Source of the DNA: Spirochaetales bacterium
Lineage (GTDB): Bacteria > Spirochaetota > Spirochaetia > SZUA-6 > DRHE01
Length of the DNA: 5,013 nt
Assembly: GCA_023136785.1 (NCBI GenBank)
Contig: JAGLQP010000180.1
Span: forward strand, 1-5,013
Reading direction: 5' to 3'
The position numbers and the translations under genes are program-made. The notes below the pieces were generated by a model. It saw only the letters and a program-made list of their open reading frames with translations. It did no database searches and was not told the DNA's origin. Shown here piece by piece: positions 1 through 5,013 of this stretch; position 1 is the stretch's first letter, and the number at the start of each line of letters is the position of its first letter.

Positions 1-30
1 TCAACGGGAATTGAAGGAGGAAATCGGTAA
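1..30 (+). CDS. Possible 3' end of an upstream gene (partial)
   Basis: One frame reads ten codons from base 1 (STGIEGGNR then TAA at 28-30), and its stop overlaps the A of the next gene's ATG in a TAATG arrangement. Such stop-start overlaps are typical of translationally coupled operon genes. The fragment is far too short to identify. A second frame is also open here (beginning QRELKEEIG) but would have to run more than 100 bases into the next gene. Seen: the overlap. Inferred: that a real upstream gene ends here. Confidence 0.25.
   Translation, partial: STGIEGGNR
14..20 (+). promoter_or_regulatory. Strong Shine-Dalgarno site for the HisD-family gene
   Basis: AAGGAGG lies nine bases before the ATG at 30, a near-perfect match to the anti-Shine-Dalgarno sequence at good spacing. 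It fixes the start of the HisD-family gene at 30. Confidence 0.85.
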
Positions 31-1352
31 TGGAGGAACTGGCTGTCAACATCTACCACTGGAAACAGCTCGACCCGGAACAGCGGGAAGCTCTCTGCAG
101 CCGGGTGGAGGCGGCTGTTCCTCCGGACGTGACGGATGTGGTCAATGAAGTCATCGAAGCTGTACGCGACGAAGGGGATGCGGCGGTGATCCGCTACACG
201 GAGAAGTTCGACAGAGCCGATCTGAGCGGCAAGCCCTTGAGAGCCGGGGAAGAGGAGTTTCAGGCCAGCGAGGGAAACTTAAGCGAGGAGCTGAAACAGG
301 CCATCGCCTTCGCCGTGCAGAGCGTGCGTTGGGTTCATGAGGAGCAGCGCCCCGGATGTTTGGAGCTCTGCGAGGTCCGCCCCGGCGTATTTGCAGGCGA
401 GCGCTATACCCCCATTCCCTCCGCCGGGCTGTACGTCCCTCGTGGACGGGGGAGCTTTCCCTCGGTGATGTACATGCAGGTGATTCCCGCCACCATAGCC
501 GGAGTGAAGCGGATCGTAGCGGTCTCTCCTCCGGACGGACGGGGGAATATCGATCCGGCCTGCCTGTACACAGCTAAGATATGCGGGGTTGAAGAGGTGT
601 ACAGGGTTGGCGGCATTCAGGGAATCGCCGCCCTGGCTTTTGGCACGGAAAGCATCCCCAAGGTGGACAAGATACTCGGTCCGGGCAGCCTGTACGTAGC
701 CGCTGCCAAGAGAGCCCTGGCCGACCGGGTAGACGTGGGACTGCCCGCCGGTCCCTCCGAGGCAATCGTGTTGGCCGACGATACGGCGAATCCCCGGCGG
801 GTCGCGGTGGACCTGATCACGGAAGCCGAGCACGGCTCGGACTCCAGCGCCTTCCTGGTAACCCCCAGCGCAAGCCTAGCGGTAACTGTACAGAAGGAGC
901 TGCCGGCACTTCTGGCAGAGCTCGACCGCTTGAGAGCCGGGTTTGTCCGGGATGTGCTGACCGGCTACGGGGGCATCGTGGTCACCGAAACACTGGAGGA
1001 AGCGATCGATTTCGTCAACCGCTACGCCCCCGAGCACCTCCAGATCGCCTGCCGGGAGCCCTTCACCCTGCTCAACCGGATCGAAAACGCCGGAGAGATC
1101 CTGTTGGGACAGGACAGCGCCTTCTCCATGGCCAACTACGCGGTAGGCTGCAACAACGTGATTCCCACGGGCGGCTGGGCCAAGACCTGCTCCCCCCTGT
1201 CGGTTCGGGCGTTTCTCAAATCCTCCTCGGTGGTTTACGTGACATCCCAAGGAGTTTCCACCCTAACCGGTCCGGTGGCCGATCTGGCGGAGTACGAGGG
1301 CTTCTCCGCCCACGCCCTGGCCGTGCGCCTCCGCGGGAACCGCGTCACGTGA
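30..1352 (+). CDS. hisD: Histidinol dehydrogenase family protein (HisD or HisD-like paralog)
   Basis: At 440 residues this matches the usual HisD length and is collinear with E. coli HisD. HisD oxidises L-histidinol to histidine in two NAD-dependent steps in the cytoplasm, using a zinc ion. Visible motifs in order are GLYVPRG (133-139), VGGIQGIAALAFGTES (193-208), GPGSLYVAAAKR (217-228), AGPSEAIVLAD (240-250), EAEHG (265-269), the catalytic pair in YAPEHLQI (E335, H336) and a terminal EGFSAH (E423, H428). Against E. coli HisD (from memory), zinc ligands His262 and His419 are kept as H268 and H428. Gln259 becomes E265, Asp360 becomes N369 and substrate-binding His367 becomes N376. GPGN also reads GPGS. 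These changes suggest a paralog acting on another alcohol, as happens for sulfopropanediol dehydrogenase HpsN in this family. No other histidine gene is visible nearby. Family membership is near certain; true histidinol activity is doubtful. Confidence 0.9.
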   Translation: MEELAVNIYHWKQLDPEQREALCSRVEAAVPPDVTDVVNEVIEAVRDEGDAAVIRYTEKFDRADLSGKPLRAGEEEFQASEGNLSEELKQAIAFAVQSVRWVHEEQRPGCLELCEVRPGVFAGERYTPIPSAGLYVPRGRGSFPSVMYMQVIPATIAGVKRIVAVSPPDGRGNIDPACLYTAKICGVEEVYRVGGIQGIAALAFGTESIPKVDKILGPGSLYVAAAKRALADRVDVGLPAGPSEAIVLADDTANPRRVAVDLITEAEHGSDSSAFLVTPSASLAVTVQKELPALLAELDRLRAGFVRDVLTGYGGIVVTETLEEAIDFVNRYAPEHLQIACREPFTLLNRIENAGEILLGQDSAFSMANYAVGCNNVIPTGGWAKTCSPLSVRAFLKSSSVVYVTSQGVSTLTGPVADLAEYEGFSAHALAVRLRGNRVT

Positions 1353-1384
1353 TGGTGCTGCCACTGATTTACAACAACAATTGA
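1352..1384 (+). other. Possible minicistron between the HisD-family gene and folC
   Basis: An ATG overlaps the TGA of the preceding gene (ATGA-type overlap) and reads MVLPLIYNNN before a TGA at 1382-1384. That stop directly abuts the alternative GTG start of folC at 1385. The arrangement could carry ribosomes across the gap, because folC has no evident Shine-Dalgarno site of its own. It has no separate binding site and is only ten codons long, so chance is a serious alternative. Confidence 0.2.
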
Positions 1385-1399
1385 GTGTGTAGCAAATCC

Positions 1400-2713
1400 A
1401 TGGCTTTCAGGAACCTCGAGGAAGTATTTCACTATATCGAATCCTTCACCAATCTGGAGAAATCCGGCTCCCTGTTCAGCGCCCGTACCTACAGGTTGGA
1501 CAGGATGGCGCTGCTCCTGGATTACTTCGAACAGCCTCAGCTGTCCTACCGCACGATCCATATCGCCGGTACCAAGGGAAAAGGTTCGACCGCCACCCTG
1601 CTGGCCCACGGTCTTCAGGCGGCGGGAGTGCGCACCGGTCTGTACACCTCCCCCCACGTGACCAATTATATGGAAAGGATGGAGGTGCTGGGCAGTGCTC
1701 CGCAGGTGTCGACTATCCTCGACCTGGTCGATCAGATCCGCTGCGTGGTGGAAGAGCTGCCACAAGAGACCCTGGAAGCCATGGGACCTCCCAACACCTT
1801 CGAGCTGCTCACCCTGCTGGCCTTCTGCTATTTCCGAGAGATGGGTTGTCAGTACGTGGTGGTGGAAACGGGCATCGGAGGCAGACTCGACGCCACCAAC
1901 CTGGTGAACCCGGAGCTGTGCCTGATCACTCCGATCGAGCTCGAGCATACCGACGTTCTGGGGGACACGCTGCAGGCTGTGGCGCGGGAAAAGGCGGGGA
2001 TCTTCAAAGCCGGCAAACCCGTCTTCTCCGCACCCCAGCAGCCGGAGGTCAAGGGCGAGCTGCAGCACGCCGCCGCCCGGGCGGGGTGTCCCATCGTGTT
2101 TCTCGATGAACAGATGCGCTCCTTTCAAGCCCGCTGCTCGAAAGAGGGCACCGAGGTCCGTTTTCGCCTGCGGGATGAACAGGAGGTCTCCTATACCCTG
2201 GCCCTGATCGGGGAGGTTCAGGGGGAAAACGCCGCTCTGGCTCACCTGGCGGTGCAAACCTGTCTGCCGTCGATTCTGCCGGCACTGGCGGAGGGCTTTA
2301 CCGCGGCCCGCCTGCCGGGACGGATGGAAGTCATCCGCCGAAACCCGGCCGTCGTGATCGACGGGGCCCACACTCCCCGCTCCGTCCAGAAGGTGCTCGA
2401 CACCTTCACCGGACTCTTCGGGACCGAAGGAGTGCTGCTGTTCGCCGCCGCTGCGGGGAAGAAGATCGCCGAGATGGCCGAGATCCTGGCCCCCGCCTTC
2501 AAAGACATCGTTGTTACCACCCCCGGATCGTTTCGGGAGAGCAACGCCGCGGAGGTCTATCGGGCCTTCAAAGACCTAAATCAGGAAACCACCCTGGTCG
2601 TCGACACCGGACAGGCCCTTGCCCACGCCCAGAACCTGGCCGGGACGGATCGGCCCCTTCTGGTTACCGGATCTTTTTACCTTGCGGGGGAGGTGCGAGA
2701 AATCCTATACTGA
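1400..2713 (+). CDS. folC: Folylpolyglutamate synthase / dihydrofolate synthase
   Basis: FolC is an ATP-dependent Mur-ligase-type cytoplasmic enzyme that adds glutamate to dihydropteroate and/or to folates. The 437 residues counted from ATG 1400 fit the family. Motifs in order are the P-loop GTKGKGST (57-64), TSPHV with a following ER (about 83-93), ETGIGGRLDATN (156-167), the Mg-site region ITPIELEHT (176-184), EKAGIFK (197-203) whose Lys is the carbamylated lysine of Mur-type ligases, PGRME (306-310), DGAHTP (321-326), and a C-terminal LVTGSFYLAGEV. Two consensus positions differ: the usual DH before the Mg histidine reads EH, and DGAHNP reads DGAHTP. The start is uncertain. GTG 1385 would add five residues (MCSKS), neither start has a clear Shine-Dalgarno site, and ATG 1400 is preferred as the better codon. 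Tandem in-frame stops (TGA TAG) end it. Whether it has one or both activities cannot be read from the sequence. Confidence 0.95.
   Translation: MAFRNLEEVFHYIESFTNLEKSGSLFSARTYRLDRMALLLDYFEQPQLSYRTIHIAGTKGKGSTATLLAHGLQAAGVRTGLYTSPHVTNYMERMEVLGSAPQVSTILDLVDQIRCVVEELPQETLEAMGPPNTFELLTLLAFCYFREMGCQYVVVETGIGGRLDATNLVNPELCLITPIELEHTDVLGDTLQAVAREKAGIFKAGKPVFSAPQQPEVKGELQHAAARAGCPIVFLDEQMRSFQARCSKEGTEVRFRLRDEQEVSYTLALIGEVQGENAALAHLAVQTCLPSILPALAEGFTAARLPGRMEVIRRNPAVVIDGAHTPRSVQKVLDTFTGLFGTEGVLLFAAAAGKKIAEMAEILAPAFKDIVVTTPGSFRESNAAEVYRAFKDLNQETTLVVDTGQALAHAQNLAGTDRPLLVTGSFYLAGEVREILY
2682..2711 (+). promoter_or_regulatory. Candidate sigma-70 promoter ahead of the secreted-protein gene
   Basis: A -10-like TATACT (2706-2711, five of six to TATAAT) follows a weak -35-like TTGCGG (2682-2687) with an 18-base spacer, all inside the end of folC. 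Transcription would begin around 2717-2719, right at the ATG at 2718. This would give a leaderless mRNA. The gene's lack of a well-placed Shine-Dalgarno site agrees with that, but the -35 is poor and a chance match is possible. Confidence 0.3.
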
Positions 2714-2717
2714 TAGC

Positions 2718-3518
2718 ATGAAGTTCCTCTGGATTGCCGTACTATTGACACTCCCCCTCTTCTTCGCCGTATCCCAGGACCAGGAGAAGGAGGGGGATGA
2801 GAAAATCCTGGAGACCATCAAGAAAATTCAGGAAGAGGCGGAGAAGGCAAAGGAGGGGGAGGCCGAAACCGAAGAAGAATCTGACGGGGACTCTTGTTCG
2901 GGCTGCCAGTCCTTCTTCGAGATCTTCCTAAATATCTTCGGCGAATTTTTCTGGGAGTATGCAACGGCAATCCGTTTTGCAGACTATCCGTACGCGGAAA
3001 ACTCCGACTACTTCCACAACACCTCAGCTTTTCGATATCCAAGAGAGGAGAAGGCCGCCTCTGTTCAGGCATCAACAGATCTATCGATTCATTTCGACGG
3101 CACCTATGGAAACGTCAATCGGATCTCAGCCCAATTTACGACTCTTCACGCCAATTTCTACAACCAATCCATCTTTGCCAGCTCTGAATGGTTCTCGATC
3201 ATGTCTTTAAATGGAGGGCTGACTCTCTCCATACAGAATTTTATCCTCAGCTGTTTTGCAGGAGGTTACAAGCTCAACATTCTGGACAACACTATCCTAT
3301 CCTTCGGGATCAGTTCCCAGTTGTTCCTACCGGGAAGATTCTATCTGGACGTTTACAATTTAGACGCCGTATTGAACGGTACCATACAGTTTGTCCATTG
3401 GACGGTGAGCTTGAATTATGCCCTCTGGCGTTTCTCCCTCGGAATTGGCTACAACTACAACAGATTCATCGACTCCGAATTTTCCGGCCCCTGTCTGAAA
3501 GTCTGTTTCTGGCTGTGA
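2718..3518 (+). CDS. Predicted exported, probably outer-membrane, protein of unknown function
   Basis: I do not recognise this family. From ATG 2718 it has 266 residues. A signal peptide is clear: K2, a hydrophobic core (3-16) and a likely signal peptidase I site AVS-Q at 19/20. There is no lipobox Cys. Residues 21-58 are dominated by Glu and Lys and are probably helical. A CSGC motif (60-63) leads into an aromatic, Phe-rich segment (66-81). From about 115 the chain alternates polar and hydrophobic residues with many Tyr, Phe and Asn, as in beta-strands, and it ends in CFWL, consistent with the aromatic C-terminus of outer-membrane barrels. Five Cys (60, 63, 179, 259, 263) are unusual for a barrel. 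It starts four bases after the folC stop, so it may be coupled. A 33-residue upstream extension in the same frame would bury the signal peptide and is unlikely. Base composition is visibly lower in GC than its neighbours. Function is unknown; export is well supported and outer-membrane location is inferred. Confidence 0.75.
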   Translation: MKFLWIAVLLTLPLFFAVSQDQEKEGDEKILETIKKIQEEAEKAKEGEAETEEESDGDSCSGCQSFFEIFLNIFGEFFWEYATAIRFADYPYAENSDYFHNTSAFRYPREEKAASVQASTDLSIHFDGTYGNVNRISAQFTTLHANFYNQSIFASSEWFSIMSLNGGLTLSIQNFILSCFAGGYKLNILDNTILSFGISSQLFLPGRFYLDVYNLDAVLNGTIQFVHWTVSLNYALWRFSLGIGYNYNRFIDSEFSGPCLKVCFWL

Positions 3519-3552
3519 ATCAGGTTCGGAAAGTGCGAAAAACACAAATCAG

Positions 3553-3930
3553 ATGAAATGGGCACTCAATATCCTTCATATCCTCTTCGCCGCCATACTG
3601 ATTGCGGCCCAGGCCATCTTTCTGTTCCGCGGACTTGCCATAGAAGCGGGGCGCAGGAAACCGGATAGCCTCGACCGGCTGGCCCGCAGCTTGTCCCAAG
3701 CCCTTCTACCGGCCGTGGCGCTGAGCGGATTGATCCTGACCTTCACAGGCACAGCGTCATTCTCGCTCCTTCATCTGCTCCTGGGACTGGCTCCGCTGGC
3801 AGCCATCCCCTTCGTGTTTTTCGGACGAGTTCTTCTGAAGAAACGGACCCAGGCGCCCTGGTTTTTGCCCGCCATCAACCTTATACTTTTAGTAGCAGCA
3901 GGTGTGACCGGCGTCAGCGGATGGAGGTGA
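3553..3930 (+). CDS. Small four-helix integral membrane protein, unknown function
   Basis: This 125-residue protein is almost wholly hydrophobic, with four likely membrane helices at about 4-26, 49-68, 71-94 and 103-122. A basic loop (GRRKPDSLDRLAR, 33-45) lies between helices 1 and 2, and RVLLKKRTQ (92-100) between helices 3 and 4. By the positive-inside rule both loops, including the one between helices 1 and 2, would face the cytoplasm, which conflicts with simple alternation unless helices 2 and 3 form a short hairpin. That hairpin would leave both termini outside. H9 and H74 fall near or inside helices 1 and 3 and could bind heme or metal, but this is only suggestive. The ATG at 3553 has no clear Shine-Dalgarno site; it lies 34 bases after the previous stop. 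Its own stop overlaps the ribosome-binding site of the macrodomain gene, indicating coupled translation. I cannot assign a family. Confidence 0.75.
   Translation: MKWALNILHILFAAILIAAQAIFLFRGLAIEAGRRKPDSLDRLARSLSQALLPAVALSGLILTFTGTASFSLLHLLLGLAPLAAIPFVFFGRVLLKKRTQAPWFLPAINLILLVAAGVTGVSGWR
3923..3930 (+). promoter_or_regulatory. Shine-Dalgarno site deciding the macrodomain start
   Basis: GGAGGTGA spans the last codons and the TGA stop of the four-helix membrane gene. It sits seven bases before ATG 3938 but only one base before the in-frame TTG at 3932, so ATG 3938 is the true start. The overlap of stop and binding site implies translation of the two genes is linked. Confidence 0.85.
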
Positions 3931-3937
3931 TTTGACT

Positions 3938-4480
3938 ATGGCCGATACCAAGCTTCTAGACGGCAGATTGATCGTCACCACCGGGGACATCACCCGGATG
4001 ACAACGGAGGCGATCGTGAACGCCGCCAATTCATCCCTCATGGGAGGCGGTGGAGTGGACGGGGCCATCCACCGGGGCGGCGGCCCCTCGATCCTCGAAG
4101 AATGCAAGCGCTTGAGAAAGTCCCGCTACCCCGACGGGCTTCCCACCGGGGATGCCGTGGTTACCGGAGCAGGGAACCTTCCGGCCAAGTATGTAATTCA
4201 CACCGTGGGTCCGGTCTGGGGCGACTCCGGCGAAGCGGAGAAGCTGGCCGGCTGCTACCGAAGGACTCTGGAGGAAGCGGCAAAGCTCTCCCTGAAAGAG
4301 GTCGCCTTTCCGGCGATCTCCACCGGAATCTACGGCTATCCGAAGGAAGAGGCGGCCCGCGTTGCCTTTGCCGCTGTTCGGGATTTCCTCGAAACCTCGA
4401 AGCTTCCGGAAACCGTGCATTTCGTGTTCTTCTCCCCCCGAGACGCCCGGGTGTTTCTCGACACCCTGTCGCAGGGCTAG
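3938..4480 (+). CDS. Macrodomain protein, MacroD/YmdB-like ADP-ribose hydrolase or deacetylase
   Basis: This single-domain cytoplasmic protein of 180 residues matches the MacroD/YmdB class. Members remove the acetyl group from O-acetyl-ADP-ribose and cleave mono-ADP-ribose from acidic residues of proteins. Visible in order are GDIT (16-19), the substrate loop AIVNAANSSLMGGGGVDGAIH (25-45), EEC (54-56), TGDAVVTGAGNLPAKYVIHTVGPVW (70-94), and the phosphate loop STGIYGYP (128-135). N31 and D41 correspond to the Asn and Asp implicated in catalysis in E. coli YmdB and human MacroD1. The usual HRAAG reads HRGGG (45-49), a mild variation. Length and motif order are typical, with no extra domain, so it is a complete enzyme. 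It is translationally coupled to the upstream membrane gene and followed after 26 bases by an NFACT gene. Which substrate it uses cannot be decided from sequence. Confidence 0.95.
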   Translation: MADTKLLDGRLIVTTGDITRMTTEAIVNAANSSLMGGGGVDGAIHRGGGPSILEECKRLRKSRYPDGLPTGDAVVTGAGNLPAKYVIHTVGPVWGDSGEAEKLAGCYRRTLEEAAKLSLKEVAFPAISTGIYGYPKEEAARVAFAAVRDFLETSKLPETVHFVFFSPRDARVFLDTLSQG

Positions 4481-4490
4481 GCTCAAGATC

Positions 4491-4496
4491 AGAGGA
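4491..4496 (+). promoter_or_regulatory. Weak Shine-Dalgarno site for the NFACT gene
   Basis: AGAGGA lies ten bases before CTG 4507 and four bases before CTG 4501. It is the only purine-rich candidate in the gap after the macrodomain stop, and its spacing favours 4507 over 4501 or 4513. Confidence 0.5.
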
Positions 4497-4506
4497 TCGG
4501 CTGTCC

Positions 4507-5013
4507 CTGTCTCTGAATTGGCGCGAGATCGATGCGATCCTGGAAGAGATCCCTCTGGAGAACTCGCTGATCCAGGATATCTACCAGCCGAGCCACCCCC
4601 GTCTGGTTTTCGAGCTGTACAATCGGGGCCTACCTTTCAGTCTGTTGTTCTCCTTCTCCAACCCCAACTGCCGCCTGCACCTACTCTCGCATAAACTGCC
4701 CAACCCGGCCAAACCACAACGCTTTGTCAGCTTCCTACGCGCCCATATCCGGGGAGGTCGAATCCTAGCGGTCGAACAGATCGATCAGGAACGGATCGTG
4801 CGGATCGAAGTCAAAAAGGGAGATCGATCGGTGGTCCTCTGGTCCCGCCTGTGGGCTGCGGCGGCGAATATGATCGTCACCGACCGGGCGGGGGTTATTC
4901 TCGATGCTCTGTATCGCCGACCGAAACGGGGTGAGGTTTCAGGGGGACAGTACAGTGTGGAGAGGGATATCGGTCCGGCGTCCTCCGGCGCCTCCCGATC
5001 GAAAGACCAATTT
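4507..5013 (+). CDS. NFACT-family protein (RqcH/FbpA/Rqc2-like), 5' part only, CTG start
   Basis: The 169 visible residues cover the NFACT-N domain; the rest lies beyond the window. Family members bind stalled 50S-nascent chain complexes and, in Bacillus subtilis RqcH, recruit tRNA-Ala to add C-terminal alanine tails. Older names call them fibronectin-binding proteins. The start is proposed at CTG 4507, giving MSLNWREIDAILEEIPL, which matches the N-terminus I recall for spirochaete members. Also visible are IQDIYQPSHPRLVFELY (22-38), FVSFLRAHIRGGRI (73-86) matching the usual RKHL..GGRI, QERIVRIEV (94-102), and NMIVTDRAGVILDALYRR (121-138). The conserved DR pair (97-98 in B. subtilis RqcH) appears as E95-R96, and the common GRHSN reads WAAAAN. 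From about 143 the chain turns Gly/Ser-rich, probably a linker. In this frame no ATG, GTG or TTG occurs from 4105 up to the CTGs; the ATG at 4102 would overlap the macrodomain gene by over 370 bases. Confidence 0.88.
   Translation, partial: MSLNWREIDAILEEIPLENSLIQDIYQPSHPRLVFELYNRGLPFSLLFSFSNPNCRLHLLSHKLPNPAKPQRFVSFLRAHIRGGRILAVEQIDQERIVRIEVKKGDRSVVLWSRLWAAAANMIVTDRAGVILDALYRRPKRGEVSGGQYSVERDIGPASSGASRSKDQF

Noticed and set aside
279..833. Reverse-strand open frame of 184 codons opposite the HisD-family gene
   Set aside because: It is antisense to conserved HisD motifs, shows no family features and no ribosome-binding site was evident.
1235..2371. Long reverse-strand open frame of 378 codons opposite folC
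   Set aside because: It mirrors the FolC coding frame in GC-rich DNA, has no recognisable domains, is rich in Gly, Gln and His typical of antisense frames, and folC on the + strand is unambiguous.
2745..2773. TTGACA at 2745-2750, a perfect -35 box
   Set aside because: It lies inside the signal-peptide codons and the sequence 17 bases on (CGTATC) is a poor -10, with no gene start beyond it.
3519..3552. Possible terminator or promoter between the secreted-protein and four-helix genes
   Set aside because: No inverted repeat with a T-run and no paired -35/-10 boxes could be found in these 34 bases.
3188..3556. Plus-strand 122-codon frame inside the secreted-protein gene
   Set aside because: It is an out-of-frame reading of a gene with a clear signal peptide and beta-rich pattern; Arg/Gln/Leu-rich with no features.
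4031..4486. Reverse-strand open frame of 151 codons opposite the macrodomain gene
   Set aside because: It overlaps the whole conserved macrodomain core; composition and lack of motifs mark it as a shadow.
4362..4694. Plus-strand 110-codon frame across the macrodomain/NFACT junction
   Set aside because: It overlaps two well-supported genes in another frame and its Pro/Ser/Arg-rich sequence matches nothing recognisable.
1..5013. CRISPR array, tRNA/rRNA gene, transposon ends or long direct repeats
   Set aside because: Reading through the window showed no spaced repeats, no tRNA-like cloverleaf arms and no inverted terminal repeats; almost all bases are accounted for by coding genes.

Overview
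The window is a compact gene-dense stretch with every supported gene on the + strand: a histidinol dehydrogenase-family protein (30-1352), a folylpolyglutamate/dihydrofolate synthase (about 1400-2713), a predicted secreted or outer-membrane protein (2718-3518), a small four-helix membrane protein (3553-3930), a macrodomain protein (3938-4480) and the start of an NFACT/RqcH-family protein that runs off the right edge (about 4507 to 5013). Gaps are 4 to about 47 bases and no terminator hairpin was seen between genes, so the region looks like one transcription unit or several coupled ones, open at both ends.

The organism is probably a diderm bacterium of moderately high GC. A spirochaete is my best guess. 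This rests on recalled family resemblance (an NFACT N-terminus reading MSLNWREID, and FolC with ELEH and DGAHTP variants) plus a candidate outer-membrane barrel. It is inference, not a database result.

The first gene has the HisD fold motifs and the catalytic Glu-His pair. However, three positions that bind zinc or substrate in E. coli HisD are replaced, and no other histidine genes are visible, so it may be a HisD paralog with another substrate. FolC supplies folate polyglutamation. Next come two envelope genes of unknown role: a signal-peptide protein with an acidic charged segment, a CxxC and a beta-rich C-terminal part, and a small integral membrane protein. The right end pairs a MacroD/YmdB-like ADP-ribose hydrolase or deacetylase with an NFACT protein, the family that adds C-terminal tails to stalled nascent chains on the ribosome. 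I see no pathway joining all six; this may be housekeeping gene clustering.

Points deserving a second look are the altered HisD active site, the NFACT gene whose only sensible start appears to be CTG, the lower-GC secreted-protein gene with a -10-like box placed for a leaderless transcript, and the macrodomain-NFACT pairing.
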